Shown here: in pieces, positions 11,401 to 20,766 of the stretch
Layout of the letters: each line of letters begins with the position of its first letter
Numbering within the stretch: position 1 is the stretch's first letter
Source of the DNA: Priapulus caudatus
Lineage: Eukaryota > Priapulida > Priapulimorpha > Priapulimorphida > Priapulidae
Direction: 5' to 3'
Length of the DNA: 28,429 bases
Assembly (NCBI RefSeq): GCF_000485595.1
Contig: NW_014578107.1
Span: 79,444-107,872, forward strand
Notes under the pieces: model-generated
The model's input: the letters and a program-made list of their open reading frames with translations, nothing else
Told to the model about the DNA's origin: nothing
Database searches by the model: none
Translations under genes and position numbers: made by a program

Positions 11401-14400
11401 TGCCAACTACATGCAAGCCCTGCATGCTTTTATTATTGTTGAGTATGGCAGAAGGCATGTCGGATAACCAGGCAATTCATCCCCGATTGCTAGTTGCTAG
11501 AGTCAATCACCAATACACAAATGAGTTTGATCAGTTCGGGGGGATATACATTAGGGGTGGGATGATATGGGTAACTCCAGATATAATCTGCATTATAATA
11601 AACCTTTCACGATACGATATGTATTGCGATACATACGATTTTGATAGTAGTTATAATCACTGGTGAATGACTTGATCTGCTTTATGATTGGGCCAGCTAG
11701 AGCTCCAAAACGTGAAATTAACAACCGTGTGTGGTTCACCTAGGTTGAAGAACGCAAGAGAAAAACTGAAGATCGGAAGAAGTCACAGGCAGAAACGGAA
11801 AAACTTGAGGGAGAGAGATTGGTCAGAGAGGTATTGTACTACAATCGTCATGAAATAATGAACTTACCATATTTAAGTAAAATAATTTTGAATACATTCA
11901 TATCAACATATTCAATGTATTTTCAATACATTTGACACAAATGTGATGTCGTGTACGTCATACGCTTGCAGCCTTTCGGGATTGTTTGGGAATTTTGATC
12001 TGGACTTGTTTTGGAAAAGTAAAGGAGAGCAGGGTGGTGTGAGAAGAATGGAGTTGTTGGTGTGTTTGTGAATCCGGGCAATGTCGTTTGTGACAACATT
12101 CAATAGGTTTGTGTATTTATCTGTGATTTTTTTCGTTGCACCTGGAGAGCATGATTTAAATAGATATGAGCAATGAGAGAGCAACGTGGGTGGGAAGGTG
12201 GGCAGGTTTTAGTAAATATGTTCTTCCAATCAGTAGGAATGCCGTTTTCCATCCCTGAAGAAGCAGTGCTATTTCATTTTATGAAGGCATTAGTAGACGG
12301 TAAGCAGACCTGTCACTGACGATTTACAATTGCCCACTGTGCACTGTGAATAGTGCTTATCAATATATAACCCTTGCAATTCTTACAGGAGAAAGAAGGC
12401 CTGCATAGAGACAAGATAACCAGGGAGAGAGCCGCCAGTGTCCGCTCTCAGCGCGAGGCTGAACGCATGGCGAACGTTTCCAAGACCGAGGAAGATAAGA
12501 AGAAATGGGTGAGCTTTCATCTGCTAGTTAATTTTAATAAAATATTTGTGTAAAGCTTGTTAGGTAAATTATTATATAGGTATACGCGTGCGAAATTATT
12601 TGGTGCAGCAGGTTATCTGGTAGTGTAGAAGCTGAGTTTTTTTTAATGACATTCTAGGTGTTTTCTTTTTTTATGACATATGACATGCTTTGCACCAATT
12701 ACAATGCAGTATGTTTTACAGTCACATAACAAAATATAAATTTTAACAACACAGGAAGAGGAGCAAGCAAGTCTAGAACGAGAGGATGATGCAGAACGGA
12801 GGAGAAGGGCTGACTCACTCCGTAAGGAACGACTCAAGGTAAAGCAATAGTGATTGACGGAAGTAAGGTTGACATATGCAGCTATGTGGTTGATATACAC
12901 CAACCCATCCGGGCTTACTCTCCCATATACGAATTATAATGATATGTGATGATAATAAGCAGTGATGTGATAAATGATGTGACAGTTAGGCATGCAGAAG
13001 GTATAGCTGTGATATTTAATCCGTAACCTACCATGATGCAAGAAACATGCAATGCTTCATATATGTAGTGGTTTAGAATTGATAAGACTTCATTTGTGTT
13101 CTTACTGCTCTGTTAAATGATGCATATACAAGCCAGTATATATATATATATATATATAGGAGGCAAATGAGCTTGTGGAGCGTAGAGGAGCCGACCCACG
13201 AGCCATGTTTGAGCAGCACATAACCCCAGCAGCGCAGCGGCATAGCAGACCGCCACCAAAGGTGCTGCGAGATTGGAAGGCTAAGCAGGAAGAGCAACAG
13301 GTGGGTTGGAAATCTACGCAGCTGGTAGCCTAAATCAGATAGGTAGGCTAGCAATTAAAGGCAACAATGGTTAGGCAAGCAGTAAACCAAAGCACCACAG
13401 CAACATGGCAGACTGCTACCCAGGTGCTGTGGGACCAGATAAGCAGACCATGAGGTAGAATTGCAATGCAAGCTTGCAGAAGTGTAAACAGTCGGGCCAA
13501 GCATTTGATATGTTCTCGTATTGTATGTCTTGCTTTGTATTGCATACTCTATGCTTGTTTACCCTGTAAAGATTCTGCAAGATAGCCGAGTTACGATGCA
13601 CTGTTACTGTGGAAATGGCCATCACTAGGAATTCCACACGTTTGTAGCTTTACTGTGGTATCACCCTCAAGCCTGGACTGCATTTTACAGGAAGCACCAA
13701 GCAGATCTCTACCAGTGGTCCCAGCTGCTGCCGGAGACAGCTCACTTCCCAGCAAGGTGACACCCCAGCCACTAGCCCGGGAGCCATCACCCCCTCGAAA
13801 GAGAGAGCCCTCACCTCCCAAGAAGAGAGAGCCATCACCCCCTCGAAAGAGAGAGCCCTCACCTCCCAAGAAGAGAGAGCCCTCACCTCCCACGAAGAGA
13901 GAGCCCTCACCTCCCACGAAGAGAGAGCCCTCACCTCCCACGAAGAGAGAGCCCTCACCACCTGTGAGAAGGGAGCCCAGCCCACCAGCCAGGGGACCAT
14001 CGCCACCGCATAGAGAACCAACACCTGAACGCCAGCCAAGCCCTGTGAAGACGATGTCCGAGCCAGCGGTGCCGCCGCACACGCGCAATCTGCTGGCAGA
14101 GGGGCTACCGCCACGCGTGGAGTCCCCAGAAGAGGAAGAGGATCAGGACTGGGAAGGTAAGTGAGAACAAGGTACATTGAGAGGCACAGAAAGGGGATGG
14201 GGTGGAAGAGAGTGAAAAGGTGATATGTAGTAAAAGAAAGGAAAACTTGTTTTGCCATATAAAAGTTTTGACCCCAGCAAGCACTAGAGGCCACTTGTTT
14301 ACAACATCTTGCAGAGCCACCTCTTGAGGAGGGTCCGACGGTCACCGCGGAGACAGAGCAGCATCTTATCGAGGAGGAGATGCGGCGCTCGGTGACAGAA

Positions 14401-15390
14401 GCCCCGGAACCACCTCACCTGACACCACAACGAGTTCCTCCTTCTCTCACCGAGGCACGTATAACTTAGAGTATTACGAGACAGCTGAAACAAGTCCTGT
14501 TGTACCTAACTGCAAATGTGCACTATTCAGTATCAATAGTATTCTTTCGTATTCAATACGTTTTTAATATTCAATGAGCATGGTATAAAACCCAGCAAGA
14601 TATGTTGCAACAAAAAAAGAAAACTTCCTCACTGGTCCAGTCTTTGAATGCTGTCATGTAATTTATGTATAATTAGTCCTGTATCATGATGTTCTCCTAT
14701 AGTCTGTTCTATGTTTTTCTCCAAAATATTGAAAAACAAATTTCTTTCTAAAATGTGTGCTGCTGCTTGCTGTAGGATGACGATGAGGAAGCAGAGATAG
14801 AAACATTCCAGGAGGAGGAACAGATGGGTGCTGCTGCTGAAGAGGAAGAGGAGGGAGAATTTGAGATACCATACACAAACCAGAGCGCACGTGCTCTCTA
14901 TGACTATCAAGCAGGTTCGTTGAACATCACAGCATTTTTCTATATACCCTAACCCTATCAAATTCTGCTACTTATTCTTGATGCTTTAGGTTCTGCTGTT
15001 TATTTACAATCCAGTAATACACCCTGCATCATGTAAGTAGTGCATTAGGGAGGAATTAGCATTCGGAACACACAAAATTCGGTAACGTTAATCATGTTTT
15101 AGAATAACAAGGGTTATTACTTTTTTATGTCTTACTTCCTATCACCATGCTAAATATAATTCCTTGTTGTATATGTAATTTTTGTACTCTGTTCAAAGTA
15201 CAGTAGTTTTTATTACCTAAGATTGTGACCCTGCGGTTTTTTTTCAGCTGATGAGACAGAAATAACTTTTGATCCGGATGACACCATAACACATGTTGAC
15301 CAAATAGACCCAGGTTGGTGGAGGGGCTTTGGACCAGATGGCACGTATGGACTGTTTCCAGCAAACTACGTGGAACTAATTAGCTCATAG
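8481..15390 (+). CDS. Drebrin-like protein (DBNL/ABP1/HIP-55 family), 5' exons missing
   Basis: Actin-binding adaptor linking F-actin to endocytosis and signalling through its SH3 domain. Exons: 8481-8618, 9107-9184, 11744-11830, 12389-12508, 12755-12838, 13160-13300, 13691-14156, 14315-14454, 14776-14914, 15248-15390 (1536 nt, 511 aa to the TAG). In order: the end of the ADF-H domain (GAHVTINAR at residues 1-9) and the family-typical GSVYKR (47-52); a Glu/Arg/Lys-rich coiled coil (about 73-190); nine REPSPP repeats (246-317); an acidic stretch (about 419-450); and an SH3 domain (about 455-509) with ALYDY, GWWRG and FPANYVEL. The first included exon starts in phase 0 after a normal acceptor, so about 100 upstream ADF-H residues are expected but absent from 7145-8480. 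One intron appears to use a GC donor. The family assignment from SH3 plus ADF-H tail is firm. Confidence 0.9.
9251..10020. mobile_element. Dispersed element with TAGCTCACC/GGTGAGCTA ends (intron 2 of the drebrin-like gene)
   Basis: TAGCTCACC at 9251-9259 is inverted as GGTGAGCTA at 9992-10000. The left end folds (CTTGAC-ATC-GTCAAG) and is followed by a TCGTC/CGTCCGTC tract (about 9291-9350). The right end has another small hairpin (AGTGTC-TTT-GACACT). The last ~110 bases (9913-10020) recur in the same orientation at 24041-24150, which shows that this is a dispersed repeat ending near CACTTTCATT. No coding capacity is seen. Similar AGCTCACC plus CGTC-repeat sequences are common in marine invertebrate genomes. 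I see no clear target duplication. Confidence 0.6.
10307..11019. mobile_element. 713-bp non-autonomous DNA transposon (PIF/Harbinger-like MITE)
   Basis: The ends are a long inverted repeat: AGGCCCGCTTATGTCGGCC at 10307-10325 and its reverse complement ending GCGGGCCT at 11019, extending to about 25 bases with one indel. It is flanked by TAA on both sides (10304-10306 and 11020-11022), the 3-bp TWA duplication typical of PIF/Harbinger. TTAA would also fit if the boundary is shifted one base, which would suggest a piggyBac or Kolobok type instead. The interior has no transposase but repeats TCGGCGA/TCGCCGA many times, mostly near the two ends, plus a perfect palindrome AGAACATGTTCT (near 10842). 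Confidence 0.75.
11020..11743 (+). other. Rest of drebrin-like intron 2
   Basis: AT-rich intron sequence between the MITE and the acceptor (CACCTAG, ending 11743). No element or gene is recognised. Confidence 0.5.
11831..12388 (+). other. Drebrin-like intron 3
   Basis: Intron with donor GTATTG and acceptor TTCTTACAG. A 90-aa open frame on the - strand (11912-12184) has no recognisable domain and is treated as chance. Confidence 0.5.
13137..13158. repeat. (TA)n directly at a splice acceptor
   Basis: Eleven TA dinucleotides run straight into the AG (13158-13159) of the acceptor before the exon at 13160. The only pyrimidine-rich stretch (about 13094-13115) is some 45 bases upstream. The exon is certain from its reading frame. 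Confidence 0.85.
13778..13993 (+). repeat. 24-bp coding minisatellite, nine units, encoding REPSPP(R/K/T)K
   Basis: Nine in-frame 24-bp units lie inside one exon of the drebrin-like gene. The first two types (RK and KK endings) alternate, then three TK units follow, then VR and AR. The array encodes residues 246-317 counted from the first exon in the window. The strong antisense open frames on the - strand here (GGEGSLF repeats) are shadows of this array. Confidence 0.95.
14455..14775 (+). other. Probable GC-AG intron in the drebrin-like gene
   Basis: The downstream exon must begin in phase 0 at 14776 to enter the SH3 frame. The upstream frame stays open to a TAG at 14467. A phase-0 junction with good consensus is GAG|GCACGT at 14455, a GC donor with the matching +5 G. 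The GT at 14459 is in the wrong phase and would give an immediate stop. The weaker GT alternative CG|GTGACA upstream would drop about 20 proline-rich codons. Confidence 0.6.
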
Positions 15391-16218
15391 TCTGCTTGGT
15401 GTTTTGTCATTTGCTTTGGCATAACGTTCATTAGTGTTGTCTAGTAGTGAGTGGAAGTTGACCAACTGTCCAAGAACCCCTGATAGTCCAGCTAATGTGG
15501 GCTAGAAATTAGGGACCAGACTGTAATTCCATTCAGCTTCACAGTTGAGTGAGGTCTGTATTACCGACAATGATCATACAGATGTTAAACTCTACTACTG
15601 CTTGCACTATTGTAAAGACATATCCGCTGTTAAGGTTTGGGTTCCAATGTCAGGGTTTCTTCATATGAGAACGCTTGCTGTACCAGCAAATCATTTATAT
15701 AAAATATCATTATGTCACGATCACTGACATTTGTGTTGTCATACTTAATTAAGGCTTTAATTAGAATTCTAATAAGATGTATTCAAGATCGACTCCTGAT
15801 TGTACTTTAAGGGTAATACAACTCAGTGATGTTCATACAGATGTCGTGTAATCACGTGATGCATGTTCTGATATACACGAATGCTTGGGTGTCATAGAAT
15901 TTCTCCAATTTCAAAGCGGTTATATTTTACTAACACATATATTAATATCATCATGATCAGTCGATTAACTGGATTGAAACAGGATGCTTTGAGACACCGA
16001 ACGTTGTGTTCTAATCGTCTAGATTATGCTGTTGGTCTTCTGTTAGTGGTGATTATGGACTATCATAATACGTAATTTGTATTCATGTTTAATATTTTGT
16101 TGTGAGTGAAATAGCTGTACAAGTGTCCGATGTATGGCAACCAAAAAAATGTTATGAGCAATCAAGCATAACATAAAAGTTGCACATGTTAGTGTATATT
16201 CAACGACTTTGATGGGGG

Positions 16219-16223
<5 letters not shown>

Positions 16224-16262
<39 letters not shown>
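16224..16262. repeat. (AG)n microsatellite
   Basis: An uninterrupted AG run of about 39 bases in the presumed 3'UTR of the drebrin-like gene. Confidence 0.95.
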
Positions 16263-16266
<4 letters not shown>

Positions 16267-16700
16267 TTGATAATATAGAACTCCAATTTAATTAGTCTCT
16301 GTGTGTTAAAGATTCTTGTTACACTGACATGTTTTTGCGGGTGCTATTATATCGAGTCGGAAATTGTCTAATTTGCCTTAAACTAATAATCAATTATCTT
16401 AAAAATAGGTTCAAGCTGCTATATATTTGGTATTTTGAATTCTATACCATGATATCTTATGTATTACACCGCAGTTGAAAATAAGTAGGAGAGTATATAA
16501 GAGAGGATGATGTTAATCATATTACTAAGTGGAGAAAAGTAAATGGTGATAGTTAGTAGTGATTACATGTATATGTAGCTGTTATTGATATTAGAACAAA
16601 AATGCTGCTGTCGTGTAGTTTGGGGACAGGTTTCGCATGGGGGGAGGGGTGATAAATGATCATGTATAGCCATTGTAATATTTATACCTACAGTTTCAGA

Positions 16701-16706
16701 AATAAA
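16701..16706 (+). terminator. Candidate polyadenylation signal of the drebrin-like gene
   Basis: This is the first AATAAA downstream of the stop codon at 15388-15390. Confidence 0.4.
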
Positions 16707-16956
16707 TGATAAATGTCCATGTATATCAGATTTTTGGTTTTGTTAGTTGCTTGCCCTCCGTGCCTTAAATAGATCTCCTTCCTTGGGTCAAATGGAGCAC
16801 CTGTAGCAAATGTTTTTGCATTAAATAAGTGGTGTAGTCACAGACTAAGGAAGACTAGACACTTCCTATACCCTGCTTGTTAAGCGGTTCGATCACGCTG
16901 CTGCTGGCGAATAGAGCAGTCAACTAAAATTAACATCATCTAGGAGGCTAATATAT

Positions 16957-17117
16957 ATCGTCGTCGTCGTCGTCGGCATCCGTGCGTCTCGGGAGACTAT
17001 GGTGTAGCATTTGAGTTAGGTGATAGAACATTTCCTTGAGTGGCTGTAGAGACCCACTCTGGAATGGCAATCTCTCGCACAGTGGCTACAGATGAAGGAG
17101 GATGGTTCTCTGGCAGT
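16957..17117 (-). mobile_element. 5'-truncated LINE 3' end with C-terminal zinc knuckle
   Basis: On the - strand the frame ends in CSHCARDCHSRVGLYSHSRKC followed three residues later by the stop at 17016. This Cys/His motif resembles that at the C-terminus of many marine-invertebrate non-LTR reverse transcriptases. The short 3'UTR has the CTCCCGAGAC stretch and ends in a (CGA)n tail (16958-16974 on + as CGTCGTC). TAATATAT flanks both sides (16949-16956 and 17118-17125), a plausible target duplication although the surroundings are AT-repeat. Only about 33 codons remain, so it is dead. The exact clade (RTE, CR1 or L2) cannot be told from this piece. Confidence 0.65.
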
Positions 17118-17233
17118 TAATATATTATATATAATAACTGACATAATATAATAGTCTGTGTATGTGTTTGTGCGCGGGGGGAGAGAGCGTCTGTGCGTGC
17201 GCGGGAGTGAGAGCGTATGTGCGCGCGCGGGAG

Positions 17234-17307
17234 AGAGAGCGTCTGTGCGCGTGTGTGAGTGCATGCACTCACACACACGCTCGCACGCGCGCGCACAGAC
17301 GCTCTCT
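17234..17307. repeat. Hairpin with two nested perfect inverted repeats
   Basis: A 17-bp outer arm (17234-17250) pairs perfectly with 17291-17307, and a 13-bp inner arm (17251-17263) with 17264-17276 meeting at GCATGC. The surrounding sequence (17170-17300) alternates GA, GT and GC dinucleotides. Confidence 0.85.
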
Positions 17308-17308
17308 G

Positions 17309-17310
<2 letters not shown>

Positions 17311-17356
<46 letters not shown>
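17311..17356. repeat. (AT)23 microsatellite
   Basis: An uninterrupted AT run beside the hairpin at 17234-17307. Confidence 0.95.
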
Positions 17357-17360
<4 letters not shown>

Positions 17361-17617
17361 CATATTATATCATGTAAATATTCATTCTATTTGGTCGTTT
17401 ACTGAGGCAAAGCCTACCTAGGAACGTAAATCCTATAAATATTATAATTATAATTATAATAATAATTTACTTTCTAAAATTACGTATCTACTTAATAGCT
17501 GTAAAAATACATTATCATAGTTTGCTACTGTTACTAGTGTTAGTATATATATGTAGCAAACTGCAATGTTTCGTTCTATTCGCTATAGGCAGTCCCATGA
17601 GCATGCACGCGCATACT

Positions 17618-18168
17618 GTTTTAAATGGTGACCCGTCAAAACCTGGACCGTCAGAACCTGGACCGTCAAAACCTGGACCGTCCATGTTGTCACAGGGAAA
17701 ATGTTTATAAAGCGTGCAGTCTGTCCATTTTACTTCTGAATGTGTATTTATTTTTTTTGTCGTTTGTAGATGTGTCTCCGTGTTTTGCTATATTTATGCT
17801 AAATAAATAGATAATTAAATAGGCCATCAACTGACTATCCTATGATGAACAATGTACGTGCTTACTCATCGACTCTATAACTCGGGGGGGGGGCAATTGA
17901 ATTTAGATATGTTTCACTGAAATTTTGAGTAAACGTTGGAAAAATTTTGGGCCCAAATTCACTCGGCGAGAGAAGTACGGAGTCTATTGCAGTCGTCGAC
18001 GTAGTTACGTAGTAGGTAGGTAGATACGCAAGTATATGAAAACGATGTACAGGGTTAGGGTTAGGGTTAGGGTCCTGTGACAACATGGACGGTCCAGGTT
18101 TTGACGGTCCAGATTTTGACGGTCCAGGTTTTGACGGTCCAGGTTTTGACAGGGAGCCGTTTTAAATA
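17618..18168. mobile_element. Foldback element with 15-bp minisatellite arms
   Basis: The left arm (17618-17697) carries three units of a 15-base repeat reading ACCTGGACCGTCAAA, followed by a GTCCATGTTGTCACAGG inner edge. The right arm (18074-18168) is its inverse: CCTGTGACAACATGGAC then four units of GGTCCAGGTTTTGAC. Both arms have TTTTAAAT at the outer edge. The roughly 375-bp interior has no gene, a C/G run near 17883 and four TTAGGG-type units at 18051-18072. No transposase and no clear target duplication were found. It looks like a non-autonomous foldback or a rearranged inverted minisatellite. Confidence 0.65.
18051..18072 (+). repeat. Interstitial telomeric repeat (TTAGGG)n
   Basis: About four AGGGTT/TTAGGG units, the metazoan telomere motif, stand directly before the right arm of the foldback element. 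Confidence 0.9.
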
Positions 18169-18182
18169 GCGCAGTGTCCACG

Positions 18183-18258
18183 CTATAGAAATAGATAGAG
18201 ATAACCTAGGTTATGGTTAGGTTATAACCTAACCTATGGTTATCTATCCATTTCTATG
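18183..18258. repeat. Hairpin of TAACCTAGG/CCTAACC inverted repeats
   Basis: CTATAGAAATAGATAGAG...GGTTATGGTTAGGTT is answered by TAACCTAACC...TATCCATTTCTATGG, giving an imperfect stem of about 35 bases per arm. No element identity is known. Confidence 0.65.
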
Positions 18259-18419
18259 GTCCACGCCATGGTCTGTGGAGTCTGTGTATTCGTTAGTCTG
18301 AGGTGTAGTGTTTTCCGTTACTGTAAAAGCTGTATATAATAACAATATAACAAAAAATATACAATATAACAATATAATTTAGTTATAAGATAGCAATAAG
18401 TTATTATATATACAGCTCT

Positions 18420-18933
18420 CAGGGGCGGATTCAGACCGTATTTGCCGTATTGGGAGTGCCCTTATTAAGTGCCCTTCGAAATTTTGCGCTGAAAAATACA
18501 GAAAACAATTTGATGGAAATTGGCTATATTCTTTATTTGTTTTCTTTTTCTTCTGATTCATTGACAGGACTGGAAGGAAATCAAAATTTTACATGGTAAC
18601 AAAACTAGCTATGATATCTGAAAAAGAAGGGAAGTGCTTGAATCATTCTGCATTAATTGCTGGTATGCAAAGCGCAGGCAAAATGAAGCAGAAATAAAAT
18701 TGTATATGGTTTTTAGCTATTAATTGCTGCTTGACTAAATGTGTGCTCAAATGGTGTTAATTTTTGTGCCCATGCAGGAACCCTTGACATTTTGAAATTT
18801 CCTGGGCGAGCCCCCCCCCCCATGTGCTTCCGCACCTAACGGCGCCCACTGTGGGGTGGTGTGCCCTTTTTGGGGGATGTGCCCTTAAAATCTGGAAAAA
18901 TACTGTCTAGCTTCAGCCCTGGATCCGCCCCTG
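18420..18933. mobile_element. 514-bp hAT-like non-autonomous transposon with 5-bp target duplication
   Basis: The terminal inverted repeats CAGGGGCGGATTCAG (18420-18434) and CTGGATCCGCCCCTG (18919-18933) match at 14 of 15 positions. Each is directly flanked by GCTCT (18415-18419 and 18934-18938), a perfect 5-bp target duplication. CAGGGGCG-type ends are usual for hAT elements, although 8-bp duplications are the commoner size there. The interior has no open frame of note and contains C and T/G runs near 18810 and 18870. Confidence 0.85.
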
Positions 18934-19081
18934 GCTCTGTAATTTTCCGTACGACCGGTATAACATAACTGACCACGTGCCCAACTTAACAGCTTAAACA
19001 CGTGTACGTATGCACTACAATGTTACGCCAGCATTTCGTTAGCCCGCGCCTCCCTGACGCTCATATAGGGTCTATGTCCAC

Positions 19082-19302
19082 CAGGGTACTGCCGGAACGT
19101 ACCCTGCATGGTAACTATCTGATATTGTTAGGGAGTAAGCGTAGGCGACTGCCTAGACTCGTTAGTGGAGTAGGCGAGGTATGGTCCGGCATATTAGATA
19201 GTACCAGCAGAGCATATAAATCACGTTGGTTTATATGCTCTGGTACCAGGGTACGTTCCGGTATACCGGACCGTGCCCATGGTACGTTCCGGCAGTACCC
19301 TG
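19082..19302. mobile_element. 221-bp MITE with 22-bp perfect terminal inverted repeats
   Basis: CAGGGTACTGCCGGAACGTA... (19082-19103) is exactly inverted at 19281-19302. Inside lies another palindrome, GAGCATATAAAT...GGTTTATATGCTC (about 19211-19242), and shortened copies of the terminal motif (ACGTTCCGG near 19252-19260). It abuts the next element without spacer. No matching target duplication is seen. Confidence 0.75.
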
Positions 19303-19784
19303 TAGTGGGGCGGATATGTGTCTGAGGTGTGCACTTCTGGAAAGAAGCATGAAAATTTGCTCTAGGGGGGTTTTGAGTATACTGATTTCAAAAATTGCGG
19401 GAAACACGATGTCACTCCAACGTTTCCCGCCAAAAAATCAAAAATTAAAAATGGCCGCCAGAAAACATGTTTATCCCCATAAATCAGCTGTAAGTGCCCC
19501 GATTACCATGATCTTGGTGTATATACCTATGTTTTTGAAGTCAAAGAATGCAATAAAACACATGTCAAATATCATAAGATATGATCTTCCCGCCAAAAGT
19601 TTGAAAATTCAAAATGGCCACCACAAAACACAGTTTTGCCCTTAAATCAGCTGTAAGTGCCCCAAGTACCATGATCTTGGTCTCTATATATACATATGTT
19701 TTTGAGGTCAATGAACCCCATACAACGGGTATAGAACACATGTGATCTATCATAATATCTTCCCGCCAAAAAAATTTAATCCAC

Positions 19785-20766
19785 AATGGCTGCCACAAAC
19801 GCATTTCTTTGCCATAAAATGGCTATACGTGCCACGATTACCAGGATCTAGTTATCTATACCTGTTTTTATGTCAAGGAACCCGATGGAAAACATGAAAT
19901 ATCCTAACATACATCTTGAAATTAAACAAATACAATATAAAATGTTTTTTTAGGTCAAAGAACTGGGTAGAACATGTGAAAAATTATGATGAAAACTTAA
20001 GTATGCCATCTATACTTCAGTTCATAATTTCTGTTACACTTTGGAAGGTACGCCTGCGCGCTCGCCAAAACGTCGTTCCATCAGATTTCATGAAGACGCA
20101 GTGCACGCAATAGAAGGCACGCGCGTATGCCGTGTAAAAACAATCCAATGGTGTATCATGTATTATGTTAAAACATTAAATAATCTCTGTCAGTGTCTCA
20201 TATGATCAGATTTGCTTTCTTATTCTCTGTTACACTGTCCTGAACAGAAGCACACTCGAGATTTGCNAAAATGGCTGCCACAAACGCATTTCTTTGCCAT
20301 AAAATGGCTATACGTGCCACGATTACCAGGATCTAGTTATAGGATACCTGTTTTTATGTCAAGGAACCCGATGGAAAACATGAAATATCCTAACATACAT
20401 CTTCAAATTAAACAAAAACAATATAAAATGTTTTTTTAGGTCAAAGAACTGGGTAGAACACGTGAAAAATTATGATAAAAACTTAAGTATGCCATCTATA
20501 CTTCAGTTCATAATTTCTGTTACACTTTGGAAGGTACGCCTGCGCGCCCGCCAAAACGTCGTTTCATCATGCAGATTTCATGAAGACGCAGTGCACGCAA
20601 TAGAAGGCACGCGCGTATGCCGTGTAAAAGCAATTCAATGGTGTATCATGTATTATGTTAAAACATTAAATGATCTCTGTCAGTGTCTCATATGATCAGA
20701 TTTGCTTGCTTATTCTCTGTTACACTGTCCTGAACAGAAGCACATCTGTGTACACTCGAGATTTGC
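19785..20766. repeat. Near-identical tandem duplication around an assembly N
   Basis: 19785-20266 and 20270-20766 agree almost base for base, starting at AATGGCTGCC and ending at CTCGAGATTTGC. A single N at 20267 sits exactly at the joint. The right-hand inverted repeat of the element has no such duplication. An assembly joint is the simplest explanation. Confidence 0.9.

Larger units (their letters stand above)
15391..16720 (+). other. Long 3'UTR of the drebrin-like gene
   Basis: No gene follows the stop codon. The first full AATAAA is at 16701-16706, so the 3'UTR would be about 1.3 kb if that signal is used. It contains an (AG)n tract at 16224-16262. The extent is inferred; an earlier non-canonical signal cannot be excluded. 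Confidence 0.4.

Noticed and set aside
11912-12184. 90-codon open frame on - in a drebrin-like intron
   Set aside because: No known motif and no splice or expression support; likely chance.
13591-14345. Long - strand open frames with GGEGSLF or WEVRALSS repeats
   Set aside because: They are the antisense of the REPSPP minisatellite exon, which is supported by frame and splice sites on +.
16880-16920. GGTTCGATCACGC resembling a tRNA T-loop
   Set aside because: No matching acceptor stem, D arm or anticodon arm could be found around it.
17634-18150. CRISPR-like short repeats (15-bp units)
   Set aside because: The units are adjacent without unique spacers and lie in animal DNA; it is a minisatellite.
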